Source: Noviherbaspirillum sp. UKPF54
Lineage (GTDB): Bacteria; Pseudomonadota; Gammaproteobacteria; Burkholderiales; Burkholderiaceae_D
Assembly: GCF_007874125.1 (NCBI RefSeq)
Contig: NZ_CP040128.1
Location: forward strand, 744,001 to 808,000
Direction of reading: 5' to 3'
Length of the DNA stretch: 64,000 nt
Below are positions 56,378-64,000 of the stretch, piece by piece. A program made the position numbers and the translations under genes. Every line of letters starts with the position of its first letter. Position 1 is the stretch's first letter. A model generated the notes under the pieces. It made no database searches. It saw only the letters and a program-made list of their open reading frames with translations, and was not told the DNA's origin.

Positions 56378-56650
56378 TCAGAGCAGCGCGCTCGCATTGG
56401 CAAACTGCGTCGGGCTGATGTCGAGTCGGGGCGCGACGAAGCCGGCGCCGATCACGCCCACGTTGTTGAGCGCGTTGACATCGATGTTTTGCAGCTGCGT
56501 GATGTTCTGGGTCACGCCGACATTGACGTTGGCGACCGGGCCCAGGCCTGCCAGCCAGGAATTGCCCGCGTAGCCGCCGCGCACGGATGCCATCGTCTTG
56601 CGGTCGAGTTCCTTGCTGCCGGACAGGTCGTGAATCTTGAGGGTGGACAT
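56378..56650 (-). CDS. Double-glycine leader peptide precursor 1
   Basis: A 90-residue precursor. The N-terminus MSTLKIHDLSGSKELDRKTM continues to ASVRGG, matching a GG-type leader (I-x-DL--S-ELDR--MA-VRGG) cut by C39 peptidase-type ABC exporters. The rest (about 27-90) is rich in Asn, Val and Gly, with NVNVGVTQNITQLQNIDVNA. It is followed by a strong bidirectional terminator. AAGGAGA lies 6 bases before the ATG, so translation is well supported. It is 31 bases downstream of its paralogue. No exporter gene is in the window. Confidence 0.85.
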   Translation of the reverse strand: MSTLKIHDLSGSKELDRKTMASVRGGYAGNSWLAGLGPVANVNVGVTQNITQLQNIDVNALNNVGVIGAGFVAPRLDISPTQFANASALL

Positions 56651-56681
56651 GGTGTTCTCCTTGAATGTGGTGACTGGTCGA

Positions 56682-56984
56682 TCAGTGGCCGAAGTTGATG
56701 TTGTTGCTGCCGGTTTGAGTCGGGTGCACGTTGGCGGTGATGTTGTCCGCGAACGCGACGTTGTTGCCGTTGTTGACGAGCGTGTTCTGGCTCTGGCCGA
56801 GCGACTGCGATGCGTTGAAGTCGAAGTCGTTTTGGGTGATGCTGAACATCGGGGCGGAAAACGATGGCATGTAGGGCGAGGCGGCGGAATATTTGCCGGT
56901 GCCCAATCCGCCGCGCACGGCGGCCATGCTGCTGCGGTCGAGTTCTTCGCTGCGGGCCAGGTCTTTGATGGTCAGGGTTTTCAT
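56682..56984 (-). CDS. Double-glycine leader peptide precursor 2
   Basis: A 100-residue precursor. The leader MKTLTIKDLARSEELDRSSM then AAVRGG is nearly the same as that of its neighbour, but the core differs: SPYMPSFSAPMFSITQNDFD and a long Asn/Gln/Ser-rich C-terminus (SQNTLVNNGNNVAFADNITA). AAGGAGC precedes the ATG by 7 bases. The two genes form a small operon. The Asn/Gln-rich tails could be a secreted adhesive or amyloid-like polypeptide, or a bacteriocin; the sequence does not decide. Confidence 0.85.
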   Translation of the reverse strand: MKTLTIKDLARSEELDRSSMAAVRGGLGTGKYSAASPYMPSFSAPMFSITQNDFDFNASQSLGQSQNTLVNNGNNVAFADNITANVHPTQTGSNNINFGH

Positions 56985-57363
56985 GTCAATGCTCCTTGGA
57001 TGAGATGGATTTTCGGGTTGGTGAGTGTTTCATCGAACACGACAGCCATACAGCAGGGAGCGTGCCAGCCGCCCGCGAGAGTGATATTTGGTGCTGTAAG
57101 CATCTGAAAAATAAAGAGAATTTTTTGTTTTTCGCCTCAGTGCGGCGCAAGAATGATGCTGGCGGCGGCGCTGCAATGCCGGATGCAAGCCAACAGTTTG
57201 CCGAATGCTGTTGGCCGGCTTGCGACAGTCGGGCATCGGAATCGGACTTGTCGGATTTCATCACCCGCAGCCCGGGCGGTCGCGATAAACGAATGCCGTC
57301 CATCCCGGTCCAAACAGCACGGCATGCCCGTTTTCGGTCTTCGCGCTGCCGGAGGAGATCCGC
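56985..57363. other. Divergent control region without a gene
   Basis: No supported gene. It should carry the promoter of the peptide operon (leftward) and of the DUF427 gene (rightward); no clear -35/-10 pair is visible. Antisense frames here are shadows. Confidence 0.4.
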
Positions 57364-57747
57364 ATGAGCAAATCGCCAGGACACCAGCAATGGCCCGAGC
57401 ACAAGGTCCGCGAGTCGCATCTGGGGCAACGTGTGACGGTGGAAATCAACGGCAGCATCGTCGCGGACTCGTGCGACGTTATCCGGGTCGACGAGGACGA
57501 CCATCCGGCCCGCTTCTACTTCCCGCGCTCGGATGTGAAGGCCGATGCACTGCAACGTTCGGCATCCGTCACGCAATGCCCGTTCAAGGGTGCCGCGCAT
57601 TACTACGATGTGCAGCTGGGCGACGACCGGTTCGGGGATGCGGTCTGGACCTATGAAGCTCCGTACGACGAACACCGCGAGTTGAAGGACAGGCTCGCCT
57701 TTTACGACGACAGGATTCCGGAAATCCGGCTCAGGCTCGACGCCTGA
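57364..57747 (+). CDS. DUF427 domain protein
   Basis: A 127-residue single-domain protein, start supported by GGAGGAGA. Recognisable motifs are RFYFPRSDVKADALQRS, QCPFKGAAHYYDVQ and VWTYEAPYDEHRELKDRLAF, typical of the DUF427 family. The family is common and uncharacterised, with a small beta fold. It is followed by a lipoprotein gene 39 bases downstream and may be co-transcribed. Confidence 0.9.
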   Translation: MSKSPGHQQWPEHKVRESHLGQRVTVEINGSIVADSCDVIRVDEDDHPARFYFPRSDVKADALQRSASVTQCPFKGAAHYYDVQLGDDRFGDAVWTYEAPYDEHRELKDRLAFYDDRIPEIRLRLDA

Positions 57748-57786
57748 GCCGGTGCCGGCCGGGTCCATGTTTTTGCGAGGTTCAGG

Positions 57787-58002
57787 ATGAAAACGCGCAC
57801 ATCGGCGGTATTGGCGGTGGCAGCCATGCTCCTGGCAGGTTGCGCCGCGCAGGAGGCAGGACAGTCGAGCGGGGATAGCGGCACGTCCGGCTCGGTCGCG
57901 AGCGGCGGCGACGGCATGCTCAACCGCGACGTGAGCGATGCGGTCTCGCGCGGGTCGACGCAAGGTTTTTCTCCCCATTCCCCGCTATCGCCAAGCCAGT
58001 GA
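57787..58002 (+). CDS. Small lipoprotein
   Basis: A 71-residue predicted lipoprotein: signal MKTRTSAVLAVAAMLLAGCA with lipobox LAGC and Cys19. The mature part is short and Ser/Gly-rich, with no domain. AGG-type ribosome site before the ATG. Function unknown. Confidence 0.75.
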   Translation: MKTRTSAVLAVAAMLLAGCAAQEAGQSSGDSGTSGSVASGGDGMLNRDVSDAVSRGSTQGFSPHSPLSPSQ

Positions 58003-58125
58003 AGTCAGCCATTCCGGCGGCTCGTCGTCCTTCCCGCGCCGCCACTGCATGACTCCCGCGCAATCCGCTATCATCGCCGGTTCCGGCGCTCCGCCAGGGA
58101 GCGCGGCAATCCACAGGAGGCATGC

Positions 58126-59445
58126 GTGAGCCAGCGCATCGAACAAGGAACCGGCACCTTCGCCATTCGCGGCGGCCTGCTCGACTTCAGCGGCGACCCG
58201 GCAGTCTCGGAAAACGCGCACCGCTGGGAAGAGGATGGCTTGCTGGTCGTCGCCGACGGCAAGGTGCGCGCCGCAGGCGCCCATGCCGCGCTTTCCCCGG
58301 CGCTTGAACCCGGTACGCCCATCGTCGACTGCCGCGGGCGCATCGTCACGCCGGGCTTCATCGATACCCACATCCATTACCCGCAGACCGACATGATTGC
58401 CTCGCCGGCCGAGGGCTTGTTGCCGTGGCTGGATACCTGGACTTTTCCGGCCGAGCGGCGCTTTGCCGATCCCGCTCATGCGCATGACGCCGCGCGCTTC
58501 TTTCTCGACGAGCTGCTGCGCTGCGGCACCACGACCGCGATGGTGTACTGCAGCGTGCACCCGGAGTCGGCCGAGGCCTTCTTCCTCGAAAGCGAGGCGC
58601 GCGGCACGCGCATGGTCGCCGGCAAGGTGCTGATGGACCGGCACTGTCCGGATTTCCTGCGCGAGAGCGCGGAGCAGGGCGCGCGCGAGAGCGAGGCGCT
58701 GATCCGCAAATGGCACAAGCGCGGCCGGCAGATGGTTGCCATCACGCCGCGCTTTGCCGCGACCTCGACGCCGGCGCAGCTGCAGCTGGCCGGCGATCTG
58801 GCGTGCGCCTATCCCGACACCTTCGTGCAGACCCACGTGGCCGAGAACACCGACGAGATCGCCTGGATCAGGTCGCTCTATCCGGAAGCACGCAGTTATC
58901 TCGACGTCTACGAGCGCTACGGCCTGCTGCGCCCGCGCGCCATGTATGCGCACTGCATCTGGCTGGACGACGCCGACCGCGCCCGCCTGGCCGCCACCGG
59001 CGCGGCTGCCGCGCTGTGCCCGACGTCCAACCTGTTCCTCGGCAGCGGCCTGTTCGACGTGCGCAGCGCCGACCGTGCCGGCATGGCGCTCACGCTGGCG
59101 ACCGACGTCGGCGGCGGCACATCGTTCTCGATGCTCGAGACGATGAACGAGATGTACAAGGTGGCGCGCATGACGGGGGCGCACCTGTCCGCGCTGCGCC
59201 TGTTCTACCTCGCGACGCTGGGCGGCGCGCGCGGCATGCGACTGGAGGGAACCATCGGCAGCTTCGCGCCGGGCGCGGAAGCGGATTTCATCGTGCTCGA
59301 TCCGCGTGCCACGCCGCTGCTGGCGCGCCGCACGCAACATGCGCAAAGCCTGGAGGAATTGCTGTTTGCGCTGGCGATCCTTGGCGATGACCGTGTCGTA
59401 GAAACCACGTACGTAGCGGGAAAAATATTGCATGAACGTAAGTAA
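58126..59445 (+). CDS. guaD: Guanine deaminase
   Basis: Converts guanine to xanthine in purine catabolism. A 439-residue amidohydrolase. PGFIDTHIHYPQTDM holds the metal-binding HxH, and THVAENTDEI and MYAHCIWL hold later ligands; ATDVGGGTSFSML supplies the Asp. The start is GTG after GGAGG. It stands before a porin gene on the same strand, separated by 38 bases. No other purine-degradation genes are nearby. Confidence 0.94.
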   Translation: MSQRIEQGTGTFAIRGGLLDFSGDPAVSENAHRWEEDGLLVVADGKVRAAGAHAALSPALEPGTPIVDCRGRIVTPGFIDTHIHYPQTDMIASPAEGLLPWLDTWTFPAERRFADPAHAHDAARFFLDELLRCGTTTAMVYCSVHPESAEAFFLESEARGTRMVAGKVLMDRHCPDFLRESAEQGARESEALIRKWHKRGRQMVAITPRFAATSTPAQLQLAGDLACAYPDTFVQTHVAENTDEIAWIRSLYPEARSYLDVYERYGLLRPRAMYAHCIWLDDADRARLAATGAAAALCPTSNLFLGSGLFDVRSADRAGMALTLATDVGGGTSFSMLETMNEMYKVARMTGAHLSALRLFYLATLGGARGMRLEGTIGSFAPGAEADFIVLDPRATPLLARRTQHAQSLEELLFALAILGDDRVVETTYVAGKILHERK

Positions 59446-59483
59446 TCGGGCCACAATGCCACCCGTTTACTTAGGGAGAACTC

Positions 59484-60554
59484 ATGCAATCCAAAAATAC
59501 CAAATTCAAGCAACTGGCCCTGGCCGCCGCCGTAACTGGCGCGCTGGCCGCGCCGGCGATGGCGCAAACCTCGGTGACGGTCAGCGGCCTGGTAGACGCG
59601 TTCGCGGGATCGGTGCGCTATGCCGGCGATGCGTCGAGCAAGGCGGTCCTCAACAGCGGCGGCATGACCACCTCGTGGTTCGGCTTCAAGGGCACGGAAG
59701 ACCTCGGCGGCGGGCTGAAGGCCAACTTCCAGCTGACCAGCTTCTTCCAGGCCGATTCCGGCACGCAGGGACGCTTCCCCGGCGATACGCTGTTCTCGCG
59801 CGACGCCAACGTCGGCCTGGCCGGCAGCTTCGGTGAAGTCTCGCTGGGACGCGGACTGGCACCCAACTTCCTGCCGATGATCCTGTTCAACCCGTTCGGC
59901 GATTCGTTCAACTTCTCGCCGCTGGTGCTGCAGCACCAGGTGCCGCTGTTTAACGCAGATTTTTCGAAGCGTTTTGCCGCTTCCGTCGCCGGCGACACCG
60001 GCTGGAGCAACCAGATCAAGTACACCACGCCGTCCTTCGGTGGCCTGACGGCCAACCTGCATTACCAGTTCGGCGAGGCTGCGGGCAACAACGGCAAGAA
60101 CAACGTCGGCGCCAACGTCCTGTATTTCAACGGCCCGCTGTCGCTGACCGCGTTCTATCACAAGGTCAAGGTCAACAATCCGCTGGATACGCCTGACCTG
60201 CAAACCACTAACGGCTACGGTGAGCAGAAGGCTTGGTTTGTCGGCGGCGGCTACGATTTCGGCGTGGCCAAGCTGTACGCGACCTACGACAAGACCACGC
60301 ATGACATCGCACTCGAGGACAAGACCGCGTCCCTGGGCCTGTCGGTGCCGGTCGGCGCGGGCAAGATCCTGGCTGGCTACGCGCAGACCAAGCGCAGCGC
60401 CGGCGGCGCCGACGTCAAGCGCCAGACCACCACCGTGGGCTACGACTACGCGCTGTCCAAGCGCACCGACGTGTACGCGATGCTGATGAACGACAGGCTC
60501 ACCGGCTTCGACGCCGGCAACAGCTTCGGCCTGGGCATCCGCCACGGCTTCTGA
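59484..60554 (+). CDS. Gram-negative porin, Burkholderia-type
   Basis: A 356-residue outer-membrane porin. Signal peptide (MQSKNTKFKQLALAAAVTGA, cleaved after AMAQ), then a 16-strand barrel starting SVTVSGLVDAFAG and ending in aromatic F (GLGIRHGF). The region SWFGFKGTEDLGGGLKANFQ is the family's conserved N-terminal part. It forms trimers that let small solutes through. GGGAGA precedes the ATG and a terminator follows. Confidence 0.92.
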   Translation: MQSKNTKFKQLALAAAVTGALAAPAMAQTSVTVSGLVDAFAGSVRYAGDASSKAVLNSGGMTTSWFGFKGTEDLGGGLKANFQLTSFFQADSGTQGRFPGDTLFSRDANVGLAGSFGEVSLGRGLAPNFLPMILFNPFGDSFNFSPLVLQHQVPLFNADFSKRFAASVAGDTGWSNQIKYTTPSFGGLTANLHYQFGEAAGNNGKNNVGANVLYFNGPLSLTAFYHKVKVNNPLDTPDLQTTNGYGEQKAWFVGGGYDFGVAKLYATYDKTTHDIALEDKTASLGLSVPVGAGKILAGYAQTKRSAGGADVKRQTTTVGYDYALSKRTDVYAMLMNDRLTGFDAGNSFGLGIRHGF

Positions 60555-60560
60555 TGGATC

Positions 60561-60593
60561 GCCGGGCCAGTCTGGCCCGGCTTTCTTACTTTT
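60561..60593 (+). terminator. Terminator of the porin gene
   Basis: GCCGGGCC (60561-60568) and GGCCCGGC (60574-60581) around AGTCT, then TTTCTTACTTTT. It overlaps the stop of the convergent BatD-like gene. Confidence 0.88.
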
Positions 60594-61803
60594 CGATGCG
60601 CCGTTGGCGCCCGATGGCGCGCCGCACCCGGCGCGCCGCTTCCACCTGTAGGCGCACGTCGCAGCAAGCTGCGGCGCCGTACAGCGCGCGGTCCATCTCG
60701 ATGAGGTCTCGTCGTGCAGCAGGATCGCCCAGCCGGGCTGCCAGCGCCGGCAGCGTACGCGGCGCTTGCGGCCATGCCTCCGACGCCAGTATCAGCAGTT
60801 CGTCACGCATCTCCCGCAGGTCGCCTTTGCGGCACAGCCGGCGCCAGCGCCATGCCGATGCGAGCCGTCTGCGGCATCCGTAAATAACGAGCATAACGAG
60901 CAGGGTGGCGGCGATCGCTGCCGCCGATATCGCGCCCGTCCTTCCCGGCGCGGGCGGTTTGTGTCGCGATGCCGTAGGCGTCTCGGCGTCGCCGCTCACG
61001 TGCAGGGTGCGCGCCGCAAGTATGGTGGCGGCGGGACTTGCGGTGCCGGTATTCCACCAGCGCAGTTGCAGCGCCGGAACCACGATGTCGCCGGCGCGCA
61101 GCGGCACCATGCTGAAGGTTTGCTCGCGCACGCCGACATGCAGCTCTCCTTCGAACCTGTTCTCCAGCCGCGCCGGGCCGGCATGAACCGTCATGCCGTC
61201 GGCGGCAATGCGCAATTCGGGAATCTGCTCGGCCCGCACACCGGACGCTTCGATGCGAATGGTGCGTCGTTGAGCATGCCCAGCGCGCGCCTCGTCCGGC
61301 GCTTGCGCCCAGGTCTCGCTTATCGCCACCGATCTCGCCGGCAGCCAGGCACCGGCCGCATCGGCCGCAGGCAGCACAATCAGCGTTTGCGGCGCCGCGT
61401 CGATACGTATCGTTCGTCGCCCGTCGCCCTTGTCGCCTGCGTGAGTCAGCCGCACGCTGGCATAAGCGCCGCCCAGTTCAAGCGCGCCGCTGGTGAAAGG
61501 GAAGACCGCATAGCTGCGTTCATGCACGCGATAGCGCCGCCCGCCGCGCTGTGCTTCATAGACGCGGATGTCGCCGATCGGTTCGAAATCGGCCAGTCGC
61601 GGCGCCGGCGCCCTGATTTTCAGTTCACGCGCGTCGACCGCCTGGTAAAAGCGCAGCCGGTAGATCGCCTGCGCCTGAACATAGGTGCGCGCCGGCTCCA
61701 GCTGCCCCTCGAGCATCAGATCGCGCTCCTGCTCCGCGCTCGCGTGCGGCGTTCGCAGCACGGCTGCCATCAGCAGCGCGAGCGCCATGCGTATGCTTAC
61801 CAT
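60586..61803 (-). CDS. BatD-like protein
   Basis: A 405-residue membrane-anchored periplasmic protein. A signal peptide precedes DLMLEGQLEPARTYVQAQAI and YRLRFYQAVDARELKIRAPA, characteristic of BatD (oxygen-tolerance) proteins. One transmembrane segment near residues 292-312 (AAIAATLLVMLVIYG) is followed by a basic cytoplasmic tail. The start overlaps the preceding gene by 7 bases, so the unit is coupled. BatD is linked to aerotolerance in some bacteria, but the mechanism is unknown. Confidence 0.85.
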   Translation of the reverse strand: MVSIRMALALLMAAVLRTPHASAEQERDLMLEGQLEPARTYVQAQAIYRLRFYQAVDARELKIRAPAPRLADFEPIGDIRVYEAQRGGRRYRVHERSYAVFPFTSGALELGGAYASVRLTHAGDKGDGRRTIRIDAAPQTLIVLPAADAAGAWLPARSVAISETWAQAPDEARAGHAQRRTIRIEASGVRAEQIPELRIAADGMTVHAGPARLENRFEGELHVGVREQTFSMVPLRAGDIVVPALQLRWWNTGTASPAATILAARTLHVSGDAETPTASRHKPPAPGRTGAISAAAIAATLLVMLVIYGCRRRLASAWRWRRLCRKGDLREMRDELLILASEAWPQAPRTLPALAARLGDPAARRDLIEMDRALYGAAACCDVRLQVEAARRVRRAIGRQRRIEK

Positions 61804-63257
61804 GCGCGCTCCGCTTCGCCGGCACGCCGACGCCGGTGTTCGCTCAGCAGCTTGCGGCGCAACAGGCTGCCCGGGTCGTCAGGCACGCCGCGCAGCCATT
61901 GTTCGGCGAGTGCGCCAGCTTCGCGCTCTCCATTGCCTGAAGCCGGAGGGGGAGGCGCGGTGCGGTCGCCGCTCCGGCCGCTGCCTTGTGCGCCACCGGA
62001 ATGCCGGTTGAGCAGGTCGCGCACCAGATCGCGATTGTGCACGGTGTCCGGGTCGCGCGGGCGCAGCGCCAGCGACGCCTCATAAGAGTCGAGCGCTTGC
62101 GCCAGCAGCCCCTGCCTGGCCAGCGCGTTGCCTCGGTTGTATAACGCATCGGGATCGCGCGCGCCTTCCAGCAGGCGCGCCGCTTCGTCATAGCGGCCGG
62201 CGCGATAGTAAGCGGCGGCGCGCCAGCGCGGATCGGAGAAGCGTGCCGCCGCTGCCTCGAATTCGCCGCGCCGGAACAGCTGCCACGCATGGTAATCGGC
62301 TATCGGAGCCGGACCGTTCGCTCGCGCAGGCTGCGGCATGCCGGCGCCCAGCAGCGCCGCCCCGGCCACCAGCGCAAGCACGCCGCGTCGGAATGCCAAT
62401 GCCGCTAGCGGCAACAGCGCAAGCACCAGCCAGTAGCCGGCATCGGCCGTGCCGCGATTCGCCCGGTCCCGATCTTCCATCCAGCCGCGCTCGCCCGCCA
62501 GCCTGGCAACCAGCGCATCGATGTCCCGGTTGTCGCCGTGCAGCCGCAGCGCCATGCCGTTCGTCCCGGGCGCCTCAGACGGCGCGGCCAGAAGTAGCGA
62601 CAGCCGCACGCCCGCAGGCGCGGCGGCGTCGATTTTGGATTGGTTTGCGGCGTCGCTTGCTGCGCTGATCCAAACGATATCGAGCGCGCCTCCGGCACGA
62701 TGTGAATTACGCTCCAGCACCATCGCGGCCATGCGCATCGCTTCGTCCGGCCTGTTGCCGGGAACCGGCACGATCCCTGTTTCGAGCTCGGGTACAAACA
62801 GCGCGATGGTTTCGACGTCGCTGGTGGGCGGCACGACCAGGTACGGTTCGCCGGCATAGACCAGCAGCGCGGTCTGGCCATCGGGCAGCGCGTGCAGCAG
62901 GTGCAGGATCTTCGGCTTCACCTGTTCCAGGTACGGCGCCATGTCGGCGGACAGATCGACCACCAGCACGCGCAGCGCCGCGCTGCGGTAGGCCGCTTGC
63001 GGTTGGCTGGACAACCCGGGGCCGGCCAGCGCCAGCACCGCGAGCAGCGCACCGGCCGTCACGGCGATCAGGCCGAAGCGGCGTGTGCGCGGCGCGCCGC
63101 GCACCAGCAGATGCGGCAGCAGATGCGCGTCGATCACCTTGCGCCATGCCGTCTCGCCGGCGGCGGATGCACGCCGCAGCCGCCATATCAGAAAAGCGAT
63201 CGGCAGCAATGTGAGCAGCCACCAGGGCCGCAGCAGCACGGGCAGGGCGGCGCTCAT
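61797..63257 (-). CDS. VWA and TPR protein of the Bat operon
   Basis: A 486-residue protein. Two membrane segments near the N-terminus (about 8-24 and 60-80) precede a von Willebrand A domain (about 90-250) in which the MIDAS motif is degraded: DLSADM in place of DxSxS. A further hydrophobic segment (about 270-315) precedes TPR repeats (about 325-410, with YRAGRYDEAARLLEGARDPD and NRGNALARQGLLAQALDSYE). It combines BatB and BatC features in one chain. The ATG overlaps the previous stop (ATGA). Confidence 0.88.
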   Translation of the reverse strand: MSAALPVLLRPWWLLTLLPIAFLIWRLRRASAAGETAWRKVIDAHLLPHLLVRGAPRTRRFGLIAVTAGALLAVLALAGPGLSSQPQAAYRSAALRVLVVDLSADMAPYLEQVKPKILHLLHALPDGQTALLVYAGEPYLVVPPTSDVETIALFVPELETGIVPVPGNRPDEAMRMAAMVLERNSHRAGGALDIVWISAASDAANQSKIDAAAPAGVRLSLLLAAPSEAPGTNGMALRLHGDNRDIDALVARLAGERGWMEDRDRANRGTADAGYWLVLALLPLAALAFRRGVLALVAGAALLGAGMPQPARANGPAPIADYHAWQLFRRGEFEAAAARFSDPRWRAAAYYRAGRYDEAARLLEGARDPDALYNRGNALARQGLLAQALDSYEASLALRPRDPDTVHNRDLVRDLLNRHSGGAQGSGRSGDRTAPPPPASGNGEREAGALAEQWLRGVPDDPGSLLRRKLLSEHRRRRAGEAERAW

Positions 63258-64000
63258 GCGCCGGCTCCACGCGCGCGGCGCAACGCCAGCCAGGCGGCGA
63301 GCGCCAGGGCAAGAGACAGCGGCCACGGATACAGTTCGCGCACCGGCGTAAGCGCGAGCGGGTCCAGCTTCACCGCTTCGATCCGGTCGATCTCGCGGAA
63401 AAAGCTGGCGATGGCGGCGCCGTCGGTGGCGCGCAGATAGATGCCGCCGGTCTGGTCGGCGATGCCGCGCAGCGTTGCCTCGTCCAGGCCGGCGGGAGGG
63501 CCGATGCCGACCACGTGCACGCGCACGTTTTCGCGCTGCGCCAGCCACGCCGCCCGCAACGGCGCCAGCGTGCCGGCGGTGTTGGCGCCGTCGGTCAGAA
63601 GCGCCAGCACGCGGTCCTCGCCGCGCGCGGCCCGCAGGCGCTTGGTCGCGAGGGCGATCGCGTCGCCCAGCGCCGTTTCCCGGCCTGCGAGTCCGGTTTC
63701 CGCGCCATCCAGCGCGGAGCGCACCGCCTGCAGGTCGAACGTCAGCGGCGTATGCAGGTAGGCTTGCGTGCCGAACACCACCAGCCCGATGCGGTCGCCT
63801 TCGCGGCGCCGGATGAAATCGCCGGCAAAGCGGCGCGCCGCCTGCAGGCGCCCGGCGGCTTGACCGTCGAGCAGCAGGTCGCGCGTGGCCATGCTGGCCG
63901 ATACGTCCAGCGCGAGCATCAGTTCGCGCCCGTGCACCGCTTGCATCACCGGCTCGCCCGGCGCTTGCGGGCGAGCAGCGGCGAGCAGCAGCAACAGCCA
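63254..64000 (-). CDS. BatA-like VWA protein, partial
   Basis: The frame is open to the right edge of the window, so the N-terminus is missing; 248 codons are visible. The VWA domain has an intact MIDAS (LALDVSASM, TDGAN) and ends in one C-terminal membrane helix (PWPLSLALALAAWLALRRAR). It starts the VWA/TPR/BatD block. A MoxR ATPase gene, expected upstream, would lie outside the window. Confidence 0.88.
   Translation of the reverse strand, partial: WLLLLLAAARPQAPGEPVMQAVHGRELMLALDVSASMATRDLLLDGQAAGRLQAARRFAGDFIRRREGDRIGLVVFGTQAYLHTPLTFDLQAVRSALDGAETGLAGRETALGDAIALATKRLRAARGEDRVLALLTDGANTAGTLAPLRAAWLAQRENVRVHVVGIGPPAGLDEATLRGIADQTGGIYLRATDGAAIASFFREIDRIEAVKLDPLALTPVRELYPWPLSLALALAAWLALRRARGAGA

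Noticed and set aside
57985..59454. 489-codon frame on the minus strand
   Set aside because: Antisense of guanine deaminase.

Overview
The window reads as chromosome of a high-GC betaproteobacterium of the order Burkholderiales, most likely family Oxalobacteraceae (Herbaspirillum/Noviherbaspirillum-like). This rests on the 16S sequence, the gene content and the Burkholderia-type porin; the genus is inference.

Layout. 1-1833: edge of an AT-richer integrated element (partial hypothetical gene, tyrosine integrase, 12-bp iterons and palindromes) abutting tRNA-His. 1846-8996: housekeeping block with tRNA-His, murI, a MarR regulator, a Yip1-type membrane protein, class I fumarase, a UPF0114 protein, acs and tRNA-Ser. 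9037-9974: DUF4124 protein and a decayed integrase fragment. 10215-15713: a complete rRNA operon (promoter, boxA, 16S, two spacer tRNAs, 23S, 5S, terminator). Its spacer carries tRNA-Val(GAC) and tRNA-Gly(GCC), not the usual Ile/Ala pair. 15933-17022: a ParD-like antitoxin gene overlapping a methionine aminopeptidase gene, preceded by a perfect palindrome. 17703-20388: MFS exporter, MarR regulator and PaaI thioesterase.

20479-25237: a four-gene operon (DUF3348, MotA/TolQ-like protein with a long coiled-coil tail, MotB/OmpA-like protein, DUF2894) with its own promoter and terminator. It matches the ZorAB motor plus two accessory genes of a type III Zorya-like anti-phage system and is the most interesting locus here. 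25237-32275: a leftward fatty-acid/acetate operon (small CxxC protein, SatP-type transporter, acyl-CoA synthetase, MaoC hydratase, DmdC-like acyl-CoA dehydrogenase, ETF-QO). 32405-43834: prc protease, a Fur-controlled TonB receptor, an ECF sigma factor translationally coupled to a di-heme cytochrome c, a GGDEF/EAL protein, a histone H1-like AlgP-type protein and a lipoprotein.

43835-45640: a small decayed element bounded by 16-bp direct repeats, one of them the 3' end of tRNA-Asn. It holds a truncated large serine recombinase and an IscA/HesB-like gene. 45762-51831: a C4-dicarboxylate block on the minus strand (dctA, GlpM-like, TSUP, dctB, dctD) with a sigma-54 promoter and upstream palindrome before dctA. 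51842-56273: hypothetical gene, receiver-only response regulator, creA, ornithine cyclodeaminase-family reductase, amidase and a possible micro-ORF. 56378-56984: two paralogous small genes with double-glycine leaders. 57364-64000: DUF427 protein, lipoprotein, guanine deaminase, porin, and a Bat-type VWA/TPR/BatD operon cut by the window edge.
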